Positions 6,415-9,015 of a stretch of 9,015 nucleotides of DNA are shown here, in pieces (positions within the stretch are counted from its first letter, which is position 1; each line of letters begins with the position of its first letter). The stretch is from an uncultured Bacteroidales bacterium. Lineage in GTDB: Bacteria > Bacteroidota > Bacteroidia > Bacteroidales > UBA932. The stretch spans positions 1-9,015 of the forward strand of contig CAMJRT010000038.1 in NCBI GenBank assembly GCA_946408295.1. The letters are read 5' to 3'. The position numbers and the translations under genes are program-made. Below the pieces are notes generated by a model, which searched no databases, was not told where the DNA came from, and saw only the letters and a program-made list of their open reading frames with translations.

Positions 6415-7185
6415 ATGAAGATTTTGGTGACAAATGATGACGGCATCCGGGCCAAAGGAATCCAGGTTCTCGCCCGCCTGCTCAAGCCCTACGGCCGGGT
6501 GACGGTCGTGGCTCCCTCCCACGCGCAATCGGGGATGTCCCTGGCGATTCCGCTGAAAATGGACGCAAAGATTTTCGCATCCGAAATGATAGAAGAAGAA
6601 GGCATCTTCTGGCAGCACATCGACACCACCCCCGGAGCCTGTGTCAAATTTGCATTGGGAAGAGTATTCAAAGAGGGCAAGCCCGACATCATCGTATCCG
6701 GCATCAATCACGGGGCCAACACCGCCACGGCCGTCTGTTATTCCGCCACGCTCGGCGCCGCCGAAGAAGGCGCCATCAACCGCATTCCCGCCATCGGCAT
6801 TTCGATGGATACAGGTCTTCCCGATGCCGATTTCAGTGCCGTCGAGAAATATCTTCCGACTATTTTTGAAGCGCTGGTCGAGCGGTATAAAGTCGTCAAT
6901 CCCCGCGACGGCATCTATTACAACATCAATTTCCCCTGTCTTCCCGCCGAAAGAATCAAGGGCATCGCCGCCGCCTCGATGGGCCGCGTACATTGGTGCG
7001 ACGAGTTTGTCGCCAATCCGGACGGGACCTGGCATCTCGAAGGCGTGCGGGCGGATGACAACGACAATGTCCCCGATGCCGACCACAAACTGGTCGATCA
7101 AGGCTATATTTCCATTGTTCCGCACCGTATCGACAACACGGACTATCCGGAATTGTCCACGTTAAAAACCATTTTTCCGCTATGA
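6415..7185 (+). CDS. surE: 5'/3'-nucleotidase SurE
   Basis: This 256-residue cytosolic nucleoside-monophosphate phosphatase belongs to the SurE family. The N-terminus MKILVTNDDGI gives the metal-binding D8/D9. SHAQSGMS (35-42) supplies the Ser ligand S39, and VSGINHGANT (94-103) the Asn ligand N98. YSATLGAAEEGA (109-120) is the usual family helix. Length is normal (about 250). Family knowledge: SurE dephosphorylates 5'- and 3'-nucleotides with a divalent metal and is associated with stationary-phase survival. The first ATG is certain because the family starts directly with this strand. It begins 41 bases from the divergent patatin gene and its TGA overlaps the lpxB ATG (ATGA), so the two are probably translated together. 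Confidence 0.96.
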   Translation: MKILVTNDDGIRAKGIQVLARLLKPYGRVTVVAPSHAQSGMSLAIPLKMDAKIFASEMIEEEGIFWQHIDTTPGACVKFALGRVFKEGKPDIIVSGINHGANTATAVCYSATLGAAEEGAINRIPAIGISMDTGLPDADFSAVEKYLPTIFEALVERYKVVNPRDGIYYNINFPCLPAERIKGIAAASMGRVHWCDEFVANPDGTWHLEGVRADDNDNVPDADHKLVDQGYISIVPHRIDNTDYPELSTLKTIFPL

Positions 7186-8357
7186 AATACTATCTCATCG
7201 CCGGAGAAGCCTCCGGAGACCTGCACGGCAGCCATTTGATAAAGGGTCTCATCGGCGCCGACCCGGACGCCCGTTTTCGTTTCTGGGGCGGAGAAAAAAT
7301 GCGGGATGCCTGGCAGCAAAGCCGTTTCCCCCAAGAAGAAGACGGCCTGGTGAAAGATTATCGCCAGACAGCCGTGATGGGCGTCAGCGATGTACTCAAA
7401 AGCCTGGGGAAAATCTCCCGCAACCTCGCTTTCTGCAAACAAGATATCGCACAATGGCGGCCGGACGTCGTCATTCTGATCGACTACCCCGGCTTCAACC
7501 TCAAAATCGCCCGTTTTGCCAAGGAGCACGGCTTCAAAGTCTTTTATTACATCGCCCCGAAAGTCTGGGCCTCCCGTGAAGGACGCATCCGCCAACTCAA
7601 GGCCTATGTGGATAAACTTTTCATTATTTTCCCGTTTGAAATCCCGTATTTCACCCAAAAAGGCATTCCTTTCATCTACAAAGGCAACCCGCTGATTGAC
7701 GCCATCGACGCCTCCCCCGCCCTCGCCGGGCCCCGGGAAGCCTTTTTTGCCGCACATTCCCTGCCGGAATACCGTTATGTCGCCATCCTGGCCGGATCCC
7801 GCAGCGGAGAAATCGGGCGGATGATGCCCGTTTGTATGGAAGCCGCCGACCGGCTTTCCGCCCGGGATAAAGCGTTGCATTTCATCGTGGCGGGCGCACC
7901 GTCCCGCACCCCGGAAGATTACCGGAAATTCATCGGAAACCGGCCCAATGTACACCTGATTTTCAACGACACCTACGGCATCCTGAAAAATGCCGAATGT
8001 GCGGTCATCAATTCCGGCACGGCCTCTCTGGAAGCCGCCCTCATCGGAACGCCGCAGGTCGTTTGCTGGTCCACATCCAAACTCACCTATTTTGTCGGGA
8101 AATACCTGCTCCGGATACTGGAACACATCCAATACATTTCGCTGGGCAATCTGATTTTAGACCGCCTGGTATTCAAAGAATTCATCCAGGACGAATTCAA
8201 CCCGACGGCTGTCAGCGAAGAAGTCCTGCGGCTGATGGAAGAGCCGTACCGCACAAAAATGCTGGACGGATACGCACAAATCCGGGAAGCCCTCGGGGGT
8301 GGAGGCGCCTCACAAGCCGTCGCGCAGGCGATGCTGGAAGAACTTAAAAAAGGCTGA
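7182..8357 (+). CDS. lpxB: Lipid-A-disaccharide synthase
   Basis: This 391-residue glycosyltransferase (GT19) condenses UDP-2,3-diacylglucosamine with lipid X to form the lipid A disaccharide at the inner face of the cytoplasmic membrane. Diagnostic segments are IAGEASGDLHG (6-16), LIDYPGFNLKIA (99-110), YYIAPKVWASR (122-132), the inter-domain GNPLID (168-173), AGSRSGEI (204-211) and the sugar-nucleotide site INSGTASLEAALIGTP (276-291). Length fits the family (E. coli 382). It starts inside the surE stop, a pairing I associate with Bacteroidota, and supports a Gram-negative outer membrane. The last 14 bases overlap the convergent adk gene, and no terminator hairpin is visible at the junction. 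Confidence 0.96.
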   Translation: MKYYLIAGEASGDLHGSHLIKGLIGADPDARFRFWGGEKMRDAWQQSRFPQEEDGLVKDYRQTAVMGVSDVLKSLGKISRNLAFCKQDIAQWRPDVVILIDYPGFNLKIARFAKEHGFKVFYYIAPKVWASREGRIRQLKAYVDKLFIIFPFEIPYFTQKGIPFIYKGNPLIDAIDASPALAGPREAFFAAHSLPEYRYVAILAGSRSGEIGRMMPVCMEAADRLSARDKALHFIVAGAPSRTPEDYRKFIGNRPNVHLIFNDTYGILKNAECAVINSGTASLEAALIGTPQVVCWSTSKLTYFVGKYLLRILEHIQYISLGNLILDRLVFKEFIQDEFNPTAVSEEVLRLMEEPYRTKMLDGYAQIREALGGGGASQAVAQAMLEELKKG

Positions 8358-8907
8358 ATATCGCTTCGCGGACTTGAGCAATCTGCCCCGTTCCGTCCAC
8401 CTCGCGGTATTTGCCGCGTGCTTTGTAGTAGGCAATCAAGGGTTCCGTCTGCGCGTGATAGGTATCGATACGATTTTGAATCGTCGCGAGAGAAGCATCG
8501 TCCGCACGGCCTTCCTTCATCGCACGGCCTTGAATCCGCTCCACGATCATTGTATCCGGAATCATAATCGAGATGACAGCCGTCACGACTTCGCCGTCTT
8601 CATCCAGCAATTCATCCAGCGCTTCGGCCTGTTTCACCGTACGGGGGAAGCCGTCCAAAAGAAAACCGTCCACATTTTTGACCGAGGCAAAACGGGAGGC
8701 TATCATCCCCTCGACCACCTCGTCCGGTACCAGTTTCCCGTCATTGATGAGCGCCGCCGCCCGCAATCCCAACTCTGTACCCGCACTGATTTCGGCACGG
8801 AGCAATTCGCCGGTTGACACATGACAAAGATTGAATTTCTCCGCCATCGCCGTTGCCTGAGTGCCTTTGCCCGCACCCGGAGGCCCGAATAAGATGTAAT
8901 ACTTCAT
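8344..8907 (-). CDS. adk: Adenylate kinase, short-LID form
   Basis: This 187-residue enzyme catalyses ATP + AMP = 2 ADP in the cytosol. The P-loop GPPGAGKGT is at 8-16, the AMP-site STGELLR at 31-37, and DGFPRT at 85-90. The LID arginines and acidic pair fall in RIQGRAMKEGRADD (124-137), and RIDTYHAQTEPLIAYY (146-161) is the conserved C-terminal part. The LID is reduced to a short loop without the zinc-finger-like insertion of the 214-residue E. coli type, so it resembles the AK1-type short form common in Bacteroidota. It begins 1 base after the stop of the upstream gene, implying co-transcription, and has no clear Shine-Dalgarno. Its 3' end overlaps lpxB tail-to-tail. Confidence 0.97.
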   Translation of the reverse strand: MKYYILFGPPGAGKGTQATAMAEKFNLCHVSTGELLRAEISAGTELGLRAAALINDGKLVPDEVVEGMIASRFASVKNVDGFLLDGFPRTVKQAEALDELLDEDGEVVTAVISIMIPDTMIVERIQGRAMKEGRADDASLATIQNRIDTYHAQTEPLIAYYKARGKYREVDGTGQIAQVREAIFSLF

Positions 8908-8908
8908 A

Positions 8909-9015
8909 CTAATCCGTCAAATCATTTATACTCCAGTCCCCACCCAGGGATAATGTTGAAAAGCGGAAGAAATCGGCCTCCGCCTTAGCCGTCATTTTCA
9001 TACGGGGAATGGTAA
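8909..9015 (-). CDS. 3' end of an unidentified gene upstream of adk (partial)
   Basis: The minus strand is open from the window edge to a TAG at 8909-8911 and gives 34 complete codons, including MKMTAKAEADFFRF and the tail SLGGDWSINDLTD. The 1-base spacing to the adk ATG makes it very likely a real co-transcribed gene. I do not recognise the family. In several Bacteroidales hpt precedes adk, but this tail does not look like the end of a hypoxanthine phosphoribosyltransferase as I remember it. Confidence 0.6.
   Translation of the reverse strand, partial: TIPRMKMTAKAEADFFRFSTLSLGGDWSINDLTD

Noticed and set aside
5375..6418. 347-codon plus-strand open frame opposite the patatin domain
   Set aside because: His/Gln/Arg-rich shadow; the minus strand has clear patatin motifs in this stretch.
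6385..7125. 246-codon minus-strand open frame opposite surE
   Set aside because: Gly/Asp-rich shadow covering the surE coding region.
7143..8132. 329-codon minus-strand open frame opposite lpxB
   Set aside because: Gly/Phe/Asp-rich shadow without motifs; lpxB is unambiguous on the plus strand.

Overview
The window reads as a compact, fairly GC-rich chromosomal segment of a Bacteroidota (probably Bacteroidales) genome. The pointers are a surE-lpxB pair (lipid A synthesis, so Gram-negative), a short-LID adenylate kinase, a patatin/POTRA/beta-barrel outer-membrane protein ending in Phe, sparse Shine-Dalgarno sequences, and a perfect TAnnTTTG promoter box (the Bacteroidota -7 element) at the only divergent gene junction. 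Genus is not determinable from the sequence alone.

Layout. Positions 44-6373 are a tightly packed minus-strand cluster. Read from its 5' end it holds: a patatin-like phospholipase with a C-terminal outer-membrane barrel; a small ABC/AAA-type ATPase split by one in-frame TAG; a DUF4435 (TOPRIM-like) protein; a DMT/EamA-family membrane transporter; a DJ-1/PfpI protein; and a DjlA-like TerB + J-domain protein. Gaps inside the cluster are 2-22 bases, so it is probably one operon. A 41-base divergent gap (6374-6414) separates it from the plus-strand pair surE-lpxB, whose reading frames overlap as ATGA. lpxB converges on adk (minus strand) and the two coding regions overlap by 14 bases. Upstream of adk, with a 1-base gap, is the 3' end of another minus-strand gene that runs off the window. 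At the left edge a probable plus-strand gene tail overlaps the end of the DjlA-like gene. There is no non-coding stretch longer than 41 bases, and I saw no RNA gene, CRISPR array, insertion sequence or terminator.

How the genes relate. surE and lpxB are a nucleotidase and an envelope-biogenesis enzyme; the patatin protein is probably outer-membrane; adk is central metabolism. The biologically unusual part is the ATPase-DUF4435 pair. This domain combination is the core of the PARIS anti-phage system (AriA ATPase + AriB DUF4435/TOPRIM nuclease) and of related OLD-like ATPase/nuclease pairs. Here the ATPase is much smaller than AriA, sits inside an otherwise ordinary envelope/stress operon with no mobile-element signs, and carries an amber codon exactly between its Walker A half and its signature/Walker B half, while the DUF4435 partner is intact.
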